NCBI GenBank assembly: GCA_000934455.1
Contig: KN883994.1
Location: 5,135-37,526, forward strand
Length of the DNA: 32,392 nucleotides
Direction: 5' to 3'
Source of the DNA: Apostichopus parvimensis
Lineage: Eukaryota > Echinodermata > Holothuroidea > Aspidochirotida > Stichopodidae
The notes beneath the pieces were generated by a model. It was given only the letters and a program-made list of their open reading frames with translations. It ran no database searches and was not told the DNA's origin. The translations under genes were made by a program, and so were the position numbers. Shown piece after piece: positions 18,898 to 28,180 of this stretch (its first letter is position 1; each line of letters opens with the position of its first letter).

Positions 18898-20162
18898 CCA
18901 GCATACATATATATATCTTATTTTTACAGTGCAATATAACATACCAGTTTCACTATTCTCTACCCAAAAAAGTCCCATGAAAACATGTCAAAATATGATG
19001 GATGCAAGATCTATGTACACTGTACAAGCAAAGCTTATTCACACAATTTATGGACCTTAATATACCTTTTGTTTTCAACTGAATGTCAATGACCTGCATC
19101 TTACTGTACGTGTGTATGTCTTTTTGTATGTGTGATATCTCACCATCTACACTTGCAACAAGGCTACCGTTTATCTCGATGAGCAAAGTTTAATATACTA
19201 AAATTACCAACTACCAATCATATCATAAAATTTAATGCATGAAATCTCTCTACCACAATTGTAAAAAAAAAATTAGGTGAACCATTTTTTTTTGTTCTTT
19301 AACATTCTTGATCAGCATGTCAGGTCTTATAATATACACAGACTACAACGCTACACGCTAACTAAATTGTAATTTGAAACAAAATTTAATATTTGCATCA
19401 CTCCAGATTGGGTCAAATTCTAGTTAATCAATTCAGAACGTGATGTACGGAACAAAGTACCTCCCTGAATAAATGAATGGTTAAGACCTGATTTACTTGA
19501 AAAAAATCTAATAAAAATGACACTGTAACCGTCATCTACAGATGAAATTTTTATATTTGACATGTTCATATGGAATGAATTTGAAGCATTCTTATGAAAT
19601 TTCCATCTAATTCCGAAATTTCTGACATGTTTAATTTGGAGTTCATATTGTTTCGTACCAGCATTACAGTATGTAGTAAGCATACTGTAACTTGGAAGCA
19701 AATAAGTATGATGTCACAGTGTACACAATTGCAAAGGTGCGTAATTTGTTCTTCTTGCAAAATTTGAATTCAGTTATATCTACTTTCGAAAGTAAATGCA
19801 TTTGGTATTAAATAGACGTTTCACACCTCCTGGTTGTGAAAGTTGGAACCCTGCCCAATACGGGCACAAACCATAAAAATCAAGAAAAAAAACAAAACTG
19901 CTTTCTTCAAGTTCCCTTTTGGTACACAATAGGCTATCACAAATTCAACCAGCGATATACTGCAATAAACAGTATTCATGTATTGTAGGCTACATAAGTT
20001 TTACAATATTTGATCAGAGTTTGAGTTCCTCATGTTCAAATGGACAAATTTTGATGAAATGGATACTTGAACATTCGACATTAGAAGGATGGTAAGGATC
20101 GTTATGATACAGTTCAACCAAATATCCATTTCATCCACTCTCAAATTATGAATGACCCTAGA
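18898..20162. other. Non-coding stretch
   Basis: No gene, RNA or clear repeat. TACTGTA/TACAGTA motifs occur near 19105, 19667 and 19683. Overlapping minus-strand frames around 19420-19760 show no recognisable protein features. Confidence 0.5.
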
Positions 20163-20175
20163 TGACCTTTGACCG
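20163..20175 (-). promoter_or_regulatory. DR1-type nuclear-receptor half-site pair (sequence match only)
   Basis: The minus strand reads CGGTCAAAGGTCA, 12 of 13 to the DR1 consensus. It has no recognised promoter context. Such motifs also occur inside dispersed repeats of marine invertebrates. Confidence 0.2.
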
Positions 20176-20300
20176 TAACCATATGAGCATCCCCATATGA
20201 TCCACAATCCAACCACTACTGTATTTCAACTTTCCATGCAAACAGAAGGAGACATATTTCTTGCAGTTTTAAGAAAATGGTCTCTTATGAACTCAAGATC

Positions 20301-20354
20301 ACCTTTGGGTGGTCATTGTCACTACAAAAGGCATGGCCAAGATCACCCAAAGGG
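20301..20354. repeat. Stem-loop, 12 of 14 paired arms
   Basis: ACCTTTGGGTGGTC (20301-20314) pairs with GATCACCCAAAGGG (20341-20354) across a 26-base spacer. AAGATCACC also occurs directly repeated at both arms. No terminator-like or known RNA fold is implied. Confidence 0.5.
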
Positions 20355-21313
20355 AGTTTTTAAGTCAAAAAACTTCCTCATAATTCATGACACCCTGAAA
20401 GAAATATTGCCTTTGGAAAATTTAGGTTGATAATGACATTTCAACAGATAAACAATGCCCTCCCCTTTAAATGTAACAAAACATCTGCAGGTATGAGTCT
20501 ATCACTATAGAAACAATTATGAAATTCAGTTGCATGCATTGCAAACACATTATGCTGAACCAATTAAACTCAAAAAGTATGAACCTAGCCTGTAGCCATT
20601 GACTATATAACCTACTGTACTACACCACAGTGTGCATGAGTTGCGCCTGCATATGATTTTACACTCATAATAGTACAGACTACATGACTTTGTGTTTTGT
20701 CCTTCATGCTTAATGTCTCCCATACTTTGGAAATGCTTTGCATTCATCCAGACTACTTCACAGCCAGACACATGATAATCTATCTATAGGCCTTACCCAG
20801 TTGGGAGCAATTCCAGTAAGTACCAGGTTACAAATGCTGCTGTGTACAATTTTAAAGGTCTCATGGAAAGCAGAATGAGACAGATCCAGTATACAGTTGA
20901 TCCAGTCCAGTCACGTCTTACATTAATTTTTTTTTGTTGGGCAAATGTCACATTTTTATTAACCCAACAATGCAGTATTTATGAACTGGTATAAGATTAT
21001 CCAGATAATTTTTTGGCATGTCTGTATCCCACTCACAGGAAGCAGAGTAAATATTAAATAACCAATTGCAATTTGAGGAGAGATGATCCCTGCCAAAATC
21101 AGGAAACCGTTCCCGAGGTAAAAAGACCGACTTGATTTCCGAGGATTTTTTAATATAAATCCAAACTTTGCAGATGTAAACTATTCAGAATGGTAGGTTC
21201 AAAAGGAATAGAAAGTGTGGCAACCGTCATGAAGTGTGTCAATGAACCACACTTTGACATTCAACCATATACAGGCCTAAGATTGAGATTTGTTTACAAA
21301 AAAAAAAGATGTT
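20355..21313. other. Non-coding stretch
   Basis: No gene is recognised. TACTGTA occurs near 20613. Confidence 0.5.
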
Positions 21314-21400
21314 AAGAAGGTTACCAGTTCATTCTAGAAACCGTAGAAAAAATGCAAAGGTTGTGGCGAGACAGGTATTTAGCAAGGAACGAAGAAAATC
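21314..21400 (+). repeat. tRNA-like SINE, 5'-truncated copy
   Basis: AAGAAGGTTACCAGTTCATT, then AACCGTAGAAAAAATGC, CAAAGGTTGTGGCGAGACAG/GTATTT and GGAACGAAGAAAAT parallel the copies at 11352 and 21569. The splice-donor-like site is weakened here (GTATTT). Confidence 0.6.
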
Positions 21401-21411
21401 ATGACATCACT

Positions 21412-21483
21412 GCTTGCAATTCCAAAACTTACTGGTTTGGATAATTTACTAGTGACGAGCTGACCTGTCTCCAGCTTACCGTG
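21412..21483 (-). repeat. tRNA-like SINE, body/tail fragment
   Basis: On the minus strand: CCACGGTAAGCTGGAGACAG, GTCAGCTCGTCACTAGTAAA and CCAGTAAGTTTTGGAATTGC. The tail matches the minus-strand copy at 11181-11317. Confidence 0.5.
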
Positions 21484-21568
21484 GTCCTGAAAAACATAGT
21501 TCTGAATAAACTGAACTGCATAAAATCTGACACTCAAAACGATCGACTAAACACTTTGGGTGGTACAT

Positions 21569-21706
21569 TGAGAAGGGCGGGCATTGACTGGAGAGGTCCG
21601 GACATAGAGGGCGCAGTGCTAAAAGGTTACCTGGTTCATTCTAGGCACGGTAGAACGAAAGTGCTAAGGTTGTGAGGAGACAGGTAAGTGAGGAACAAAG
21701 TAAATT
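21569..21706 (+). repeat. tRNA-like SINE, best-preserved plus-strand copy
   Basis: The order is TGACTGGAGAGG (A-box-like), ATAGAGGGCGC, AAAAGGTTACCT, then GGTTCATTC (21633-21641, B-box-like) and TAGGCACGGTAGA. This is the wording expected of a tRNA-derived head, with A-box to B-box spacing of about 48 bp. The body GTGCTAAGGTTGTGAGGAGA leads to CAG/GTAAGT (21681-21689), a full match to the 5' splice-site consensus, then GAGGAACAAAGTAAATTT. The cloverleaf is not intact, so it is not called as a tRNA gene. Confidence 0.68.
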
Positions 21707-21885
21707 TATATTACTTTGATTTCCTTTGATGGAGAAAAATGTATAACTGCAAATGTTGTTGCTACTGTAACTGATATTGCATATCAGCTTCAATTCTATT
21801 CACCAATTACAGAGTGGTAACATCAGTTTACAGTAATTGTGTAAAGACATGTGAAGTAAACATCTCTTTTCCCAGAGACTCCAGA

Positions 21886-21933
21886 ACATGGAGTCTTAAC
21901 CCTAGTGTACAACAGAACATGGAGTCTTAACCT
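21886..21933. repeat. 21-bp tandem duplication with small hairpin
   Basis: CAGAACATGGAGTCTTAACC occurs at 21892 and again at 21913. AGACTCC-AGAACAT-GGAGTCT forms a 7-bp perfect stem. Confidence 0.8.
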
Positions 21934-24252
21934 CACAAGCTCCCAAATACCCCCTATCATGTATCACCCTCCTGTTCTGACCTGCACCCTTCAATAATAA
22001 ATAACCTCAAGAAGTAACCTTACCTGCATTTCGTACCGTAGCGTCATATGAAAGCACCAGGAACCAACTCCGACAGCTGAAGATGGAGATCAAAGACAAA
22101 TGTTATAATACACTTTGATGGAGAATACAAACAAATGTATATTTTCAAGGAAAACTGTAGAATTTCAAACAGCTTTCCCGTGTTTAGGTCAACAGTAATT
22201 GAAAATGGTATCATTAATTTAACATGGAAGTATTTCTCAAAATTAGACATCAAATGATCATGGTACAACATTTTTTCACGTAAATGGACATTTAATAATT
22301 CGTAACAATTATCTATGAATTCCATTTTGTGAAGTTGTCTTCCGGACGCTTTGAAAAGTGCACAGTTTTTCTTTGTGACTCAGAAGCGACAGAAAGATGT
22401 CTATACAGTAGATAATCGTGTTCCATCGTAATATGGAACTTTTTAGTATAGGGTATGGTACTAGAAATTAACCAAAATTTAACACAAAATATGTAGATGC
22501 AGTACTTTTTAAAAATTTTACATCTATTGCAGTTATCTCCACATGCATGAATATTCATCACTCACTATGCAAATTATTTCCAGCACCAGATGATTTTGAG
22601 AGGATTACTGAATAGACCATTCTTTTACTCCATCTTCAATCTTATCTCAGTACATGATCTTATCCAACCAATTTTCAATTGTACTGACCTCTTCATACAC
22701 TAACCTAAAACCTAGTGCACCAAATGAAAAACAAATTTCTGTTCCATTATTCTTTTTATAAATACAAGATGTCCACTCTTGATCATTAGATAACACAGTT
22801 TCGGTAGTAACCTTCCAGTGCTCTGGTAGATGCCTATACTAGTAATATAGAGACATGAAATATTATACAGAGCGAGAGAGAGAGAGAGAGAGATACTGGT
22901 CAAAAGGTTGTGTACATCTTAACAGACATGTCATACTGGCCCTTAGATCCGAAAACTAAAAGGGTTAAATCGTAGATAAAAATCAATTCTTAATGGCTGT
23001 GAGGAAGAGGCAACCATCATTCCTAAGAGGGGCTCTTTGAAATATCTGGTCAAATCAGCTCTCTTCAATAATGGAGTGCAGTTTATTGCTGTCAGTTCAG
23101 GTTTCAATGGTCAGATATGCCTCTCAGAGTATATTAAAAGGAGATATGGGCTACAAAGAATTTTTATCAACTCTCTCTTGCTCTCGAGCATATCTTTATA
23201 AAATACTACGGCTCCTGTGTACAAAGACTGCCATACATCTCTGCACTTGTATATCAATTTGACTACTATAACGATACTGCATAAATTACTCCCAGACATT
23301 CCTGGCAAAAACGTAAAGGGTTTGAAGGTGCTTTCGTAAACTCTCTTTTTAATATTGTCAGTGTGCTCAAATTTTGGGCCACGACCTATGACCCTAACGA
23401 ACAGGACACAAATAAATCTACTTTTACGTATACTGTATATATATACACAAATTCTTTTGTTGCTTCAAAAATTATATGATTTTATTGCTATTTTTATGAC
23501 CCCGGTCTAGCCATCCTTAAAATCTGGTTCATTTACTTACAAGAATTTTCCCGAAATAATTTATACGAGGAAAAGAGGAAGTTGGCAGACCCAAAAATTG
23601 TAAGTATTGTTCATAAATTTTGTCGAAAGGACAGAGCGGCTGCAAAGTAAATAGAGAATTTGGTTTCACAAGGACATATTGAGGAATTCTATATTATTCT
23701 AAGCATTCTGCCCATGATGGTCAATGTATTAATTTCACTTTGGAAGTCAAATAAAGTTCAGTTACAAACTGGGCATGTAATTAAAATGAGACCTGAAAAT
23801 GGTGCATTTTCATTTATGTGGCGTATGACACCAGGGCTCAATTTTGAGGATTTGGGTTAGCTACTGTAGCTCTATAAGGCTAAATTAATGTGCACTGTCG
23901 TGGATTACACACACCACACTACTATGGTTAGCATTGTACAAAATGCTGTATACACAACATTTAACACACATGTGTGATAACTGCAAGTTTCAATTACCGC
24001 AATGCTTTTCGCGAACATCCCATGCATGCCGTCCATATGTCTATAACATTACAAATAGGATACTTCTAGCCTACATACTGCCACATTCGTCGTACAAAGT
24101 AATTAACCAAAAATTTGAGTCAATCGAACATGGTTTGACGAGATCAAAAGCAACATGGCTGACTCTGAATGCAATAATAAAATGGAAAGCCTCAAAATGA
24201 GGGCATTAAGGGGCCAGAGAAAAAGGAATTTGTTTAAGTTTGGGTTTCGCAG
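21934..24252. other. Non-coding stretch; (GA)n microsatellite
   Basis: No gene is recognised. A GA dinucleotide run lies at about 22874-22893. Several 60-90 codon frames (for example around 22044-22325 and 23071-23262) have no domain, motif or splice context that I can support. Confidence 0.5.
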
Positions 24253-24791
24253 ACAAGCAACTGAACAGGACTAGTCACATGAGCACGAGAAGTAGGCTAG
24301 TACAAGAGAGTCCACAGCAGATTTTTTTTCAGGAAATAATTAAAAATAATATGTATAAATTAATCAGTGAAAACAATTCTAAAGTTTTGCCTCAAGTGGT
24401 GCCACATACAGCTCATATGGCACCAGAAAGCAACCTAAAACCTCAGCGCTATAATGGCTTTGTGCTACACGCACATGCCCTGCATTTGGGTAGTGGGTCA
24501 AATGTTCAGATATTGGTCATTTTGACTGAAATGGAAAATTTCTCAGAGGAAACACCGATGAGTGATCCAGTTGCAAATACTATAAAACTTTTACTAAGGG
24601 ACCATTGGCTTACAAATTCTGGAGTGAATGGGCGATTGAAATTTTATCTCCTCCGAGACAAAAAAAAAAAAAAAAAACCCCAATCAGACCTGTGTCAACA
24701 ATCATTTCCTTACTGGTCATTACCAAAGATCATAAATCCTTCGCCTGACACAACATCAGAGAAACTAAATACTTCGCAGAGTCACAGCTAA
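24253..24791 (+). CDS. Candidate terminal exon, unknown protein
   Basis: This is the longest open frame in the window. It is open from a stop just before 24240 to TAA at 24789-24791, about 180 codons. In AT-rich DNA a frame this long is not expected often by chance. It has no useful initiator ATG at its start, but a good acceptor-like sequence, TTTGGGTTTCGCAG, ends at 24252. AATAAA occurs at 24876-24881, 85 bp after the stop, so a 3'-terminal exon is plausible. The peptide contains QRYNGFVLHAHALHL and DPVANTIKLLLRDHWL and a lysine run from an 18-base poly-A (24660-24677). I do not recognise the family. The poly-A could instead mark a retroposed end, in which case the frame would be fortuitous. 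Confidence 0.25.
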
Positions 24792-24875
24792 ACTAAATCT
24801 GAATTTTATACAGACTGACCTTAACGTGCCCCCAACTAAAATTCCCTACTTCTCAACCAACAAAGACAAACTGAA

Positions 24876-24881
24876 AATAAA
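24876..24881 (+). promoter_or_regulatory. Possible poly(A) signal AATAAA
   Basis: A canonical hexamer 85 bp downstream of the stop of the candidate exon at 24253-24791. AATAAA is common in AT-rich DNA, so on its own it is weak evidence. Confidence 0.25.
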
Positions 24882-25129
24882 GATAGTAAGTTCTCTATAT
24901 ATATATATAGATACCATTTGGTTGAGAGGAGGGTAATTAAAAAAAAAAAGAAATTGACCCTGCAGCCATTTTGTGGCTGTCAGAAACTCTACACCACACC
25001 ATCCAAGAGCTAATTGGGCAGGAAGCTTTTTCAAACTTTCTAAGGTCAAAATGAGTAGTGACACACTGTTGCATTCAAACACAGATTCGTTACCCTGATT
25101 TACTCTCAAGATTCAAAGTGATATGGAGT
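24882..25129. other. Non-coding stretch with AT run
   Basis: ATATATATATATAG at about 24897-24910 and a 10-base poly-A near 24940. No gene is recognised. Confidence 0.55.
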
Positions 25130-25187
25130 GATGAAAATGCTCATTGTTATGTATGTTTTCATATTATGCACAGTGAGCATTTTTAAC
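25130..25187. other. Pre-miRNA-like hairpin, ~58 nt
   Basis: AAAATGCTCA (25134-25143) pairs perfectly with TGAGCATTTT (25174-25183). The inner sequence continues pairing (TTG with CAG/CA, then AT, TATG with CATA) with small bulges up to a TTTT loop at 25156-25159. A few outer pairs (T-A, G-T, G-C) extend it. The length is at the short end for animal pre-miRNAs. No homology to a known miRNA was recognised. Confidence 0.25.
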
Positions 25188-25420
25188 TACTTCATTGATC
25201 ATAATCCATACATGCTAGGGTTGCCACAGTGGCTCACACTTGTTTTCTCTTGTTCTGAGACTTGATTAAGATTTACAATACTCTTTTTACAACGTTAATG
25301 ACTTGTTTCTATTTGGTGTTTCGAGTTACCTCGAGTAACTGTCCAAACGCATGCCTTATTTAACTGTTTTTCATTAAAAGTATATCACCTGTTCTTACAG
25401 TGGCAAGATATATTCACTGT

Positions 25421-25647
25421 TTAAAGGTATGCTGTCTTGGCCCCAAATATGCTAGATATTCAAATATGGTCACCTTTGGTCAAAATTCTTAAATTGTTTT
25501 CATTATAGCCTTTGAAGAATTTTTTTGTGTGTTCCTTAAAATTGTCTGAGAACAATTTGGAGGGTAAAGACCTCTAGGAAAATACTTTTGGAAACTTCTA
25601 GCAATTATAGCGTGCTATAATTTGGGGACAATACTGACTACCTTTAA
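25421..25647 (-). mobile_element. TTAA-flanked MITE, copy 2
   Basis: TTAA at 25421-25424 and 25644-25647 flank a 219-bp element. It starts AGGTATGCTGTCTTGGCCCC and ends, reverse-complemented, AGGTAGTCAGTATTGTCCCC. It is the inverted, slightly shorter relative of 11827-12080, with shared internal sequences such as ATATTCAAATATGGTCACCT. Confidence 0.72.
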
Positions 25648-25860
25648 CGATGAAAGTATTTCTCGTTATTATGATTCTTGCGAGAAAGTACTGCCCTCTG
25701 TATTTGCTGCATGTAAGTTACCAGGTACAAAATAATGGATTATAGAGTATATACATCGGCAGAGACTGACTATGCATGGACTTACAGTATATTCAGACTA
25801 AACACACATAGACATGCAGTTACAGACTTTATACTGATGATAAACACAGACATCTCTAAT

Positions 25861-26372
25861 GGGAACTTCCCAGATTCCATTGATCTGTTACCTCTGATGA
25901 GTTCACAAAGATTCTTTTGAATAGTGACTTGAACCAACTGGTGTAAAGTGGCCCCTATAGCACCGTATTATAAAGATGGTTTACAATTGGTTGTGCTATT
26001 AATAGCAGATGAAAATAATGTGGCCATTTCATTCCACCTTAACAATGAACTTTATGAATATCTACGCTGCGGGAATTTCCCAGAGTCAATTCATGACCTT
26101 TACAGTGACCTTGAAGCTACTACAGTACTGTCCCCCTGCTGTATTATTAAATGGTCATTAGCACTGCACTACCACCTACCAGGCATACATATATACCCCC
26201 CACTGAGAGAGTTTGAAAGGTAACATTTCAGTAGCAATTCTCATTATAGTAATTGCCTGCCCAACCATTGGTTGCAAGAAAACAGATGAAGATCTGGACA
26301 CTCCCCCTTAAAGACAGCAACCTTTATGAATTTTCTACCGAAGTTGATAAATCCAAAAAGGGGGAACTTCCC
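25861..26372 (+). repeat. Three in-frame GGGAAYTTCCC / GNFP motifs
   Basis: GGGAACTTCCCAGATT (25861), GGGAATTTCCCAGAGTCAAT (26071) and GGGAACTTCCCAGATTACAA (26362) recur at spacings of 210 and 291, both multiples of three. In that frame they read GNFPDSID, GNFPESIH and GNFPDYNS. Upstream similarity is also seen between AACTTTATGAATATCTAC (26048) and AACCTTTATGAATTTTCTAC (26320). Each 11-mer is also a palindrome matching or nearly matching the NF-kappaB/Rel site. In-frame stops (TGA 25918, TGA 25930, TAA 26221) break any continuous protein. It could be a decayed repeat-protein gene or a non-coding tandem duplication. Confidence 0.4.
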
Positions 26373-26996
26373 AGATTACAATTCATTAGCTCTGATAACC
26401 ATATCATAATAAATAACTACTACTCTATTAAAGTAAACAGGCAAATTGGGAACGGGATTGTTATTGACTACCGATTAATATCATAAAGATGTACAAAAAA
26501 CAGTTACACACACTATACTGTAATCGTTAAGGCTGCAGCATATCTAGTTTTAAATGGTGAATTTTGGAAGATGAAAATGTGGACATAATTTAACGATCCA
26601 TTCATCTGTCCTTCCTAACATCTATTTATTTAATTATTTACATCTCTATTTTTGACAAAAATGGATGCACGTCTCAACACACTCCTGAAATTTACGCTTT
26701 CATCCATAATATCAGAATATGTCTTTAGAATGTCGTTGTCTTCAATCTAAGGCAGAGAGAGAACGGAGAATGGGTGATGGCAATATGATTATTATTTGTC
26801 AGCAATAACATACATGTTTTATGGTTTTAAACAGGTTTTAAGCTGGATGCAACTGAAATGCTTTGCACCGAAACCAATCGTGATTGCAATCACGACATGA
26901 GGATTAAGAAGACGACACAGTCCACATTAAAAAGAAAAGACATTTTTGGGCAGTATAGAATGAGAAAGGCAAATCGCCACGGAAGTGTCCAATTGT
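26373..26996. other. Non-coding stretch
   Basis: No gene is confidently seen. TTTTAAACAG at about 26835 is an acceptor-like sequence followed by an open frame that runs into the SINE fragment at 26997. That frame is rich in basic residues and has no recognised domain. Confidence 0.45.
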
Positions 26997-27094
26997 TTAG
27001 AGGGGTAAGACTAGTAATGCTGAAAAGGAAACCAGTTCACTCCACTCATAAGGTAGAGTGAGAATGCTGAAGGTTTTGAGGAGAAAGGTAAGTT
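26997..27094 (+). repeat. tRNA-like SINE, diverged copy
   Basis: TTTAGAGGGGTAAGACTAGT, TGCTGAAAAGGAAACCAGTT, CACTCC, then AGAATGCTGAAGGTTTTGAG and GAGAAAG/GTAAGTTC follow the family order with a shortened head. The splice-donor-like GGTAAGT is kept at 27087-27093. Confidence 0.5.
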
Positions 27095-28090
27095 CATGGG
27101 GTCACAAAATATCCTGAATTTGACCAATAAGCTTATAAAGATTTTTTTTATTAAAAGCAGCCAAATTGGCTGGATCTCTTACTAACTTGACTGATTTACA
27201 TATGAATATTACACAATATTTTTTTGCAAGGATAAGAAGGTTTAAAATTACAACACAATGCCAAATACAACTCTAAAATGTCTCTCTAAGTTCTCTCCAA
27301 TGAATCTACTTTGGATGAGCAATTATTCACAAGCCTCGTAGAGATCTCGCTACAACCATGCAGTCATCCTAATCAATTCAGCTATCCTGGCACCTGTTTA
27401 ATAAACCAAGACATCATATATCCGCTGAGGAAAGGAAGCTAGCATCATCACATACTGTAGGAACAGAAACCATATGTCAGTCCTAGATCACATAGGTATG
27501 TTGTAACATATATGTTGTAACACAGAGCCTTCCGGGAGCGTAATGATGTGACCAAATCAATGAACGTGAACAGAGTACAGATAGTTCATTGTAATCATAA
27601 ACATGTGCCTTGAATCAATGGCTAAAAGTTGGTCTTAAGTGTGATCGGGATAGTGCCAGAGCTAGAAGGAATTCATTCCTGAAAGCACTAAAGTCTCGAA
27701 AAGATGCTTTCAACATGACTTTACAAAAAAGCCAAAAAGAAAAGAAAATAATCTTGCATGTCTCAGATGGAGAACTTTTATATTTTTTATGTATATTTTT
27801 TTATTATTGTCATCTTTAATGAGGGTAGCCCTTCTCAGTGCAGAAGCACTGCTTTCCAGACGAGCCCTCTGTAAGCAAAGGCAGAGAATAATTCCACTCG
27901 TGGGCTCCTTAAATACCACACATATATATATTGTTAAATGACAATGGAATTATCTAAATTACAATTGAAGCAGGCCTGCCTCCTATCTTGACAGACTCAC
28001 AGATATGAAAGATCTATACAAAGCTGTCACACAGACATGAATGAAAACTGGTTATAAACAGTTTGGTGGGCCGAATGTGTGGGGGGGGGG
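27095..28090. other. Non-coding stretch; poly-G run
   Basis: No gene is recognised. AGTGCAGAAGCACT at about 27837 is a small hairpin. A run of 10 G lies at 28081-28090, directly before the next SINE copy. Confidence 0.5.
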
Positions 28091-28180
28091 TCACTGACAG
28101 GTGGGGTACGGTCATAGAAGGCGCATAGATTTAAAAGGTTCCCGGTTCAATTCAGACACGGTAAAAGTGAGAGTGCTGCA
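28091..28180 (+). repeat. tRNA-like SINE, head copy with intact B-box
   Basis: TACGGTCATAGAAGGCGC, TTTAAAAGGTTCCC, then GGTTCAATTC (28144-28153), an exact fit to the RNA polymerase III B-box pattern GGTTCRANTC. It continues AGACACGGTAAAAGTGAGAG and stops near TGCTGCA. The 3' stem of the T-arm is not complementary, so it is not a functional tRNA. Confidence 0.6.

Noticed and set aside
18953-19760. Series of 64-93 codon minus-strand frames
   Set aside because: They overlap each other in different frames and show no motif, start context or shared direction expected of a gene.
26858-27061. 67-codon frame with acceptor and donor-like borders as an exon
   Set aside because: Its 3' part and the donor belong to a SINE fragment. 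The rest has no recognised domain, so it is not called separately.
27610-27819. Basic 69-codon frame as a nucleic-acid-binding peptide
   Set aside because: It is short, lacks splice or promoter context, and its lysine content follows from A-rich DNA.
1627-28090. Poly-C and poly-G runs (1627, 3506, 18308, 28081) as functional signals
   Set aside because: Simple homopolymers whose lengths are error-prone in assemblies. No shared context between them.
28091-28180. Functional tRNA gene because of an exact B-box
   Set aside because: The T-arm and acceptor stems do not pair, and related copies share a non-tRNA body, so it is a SINE head.
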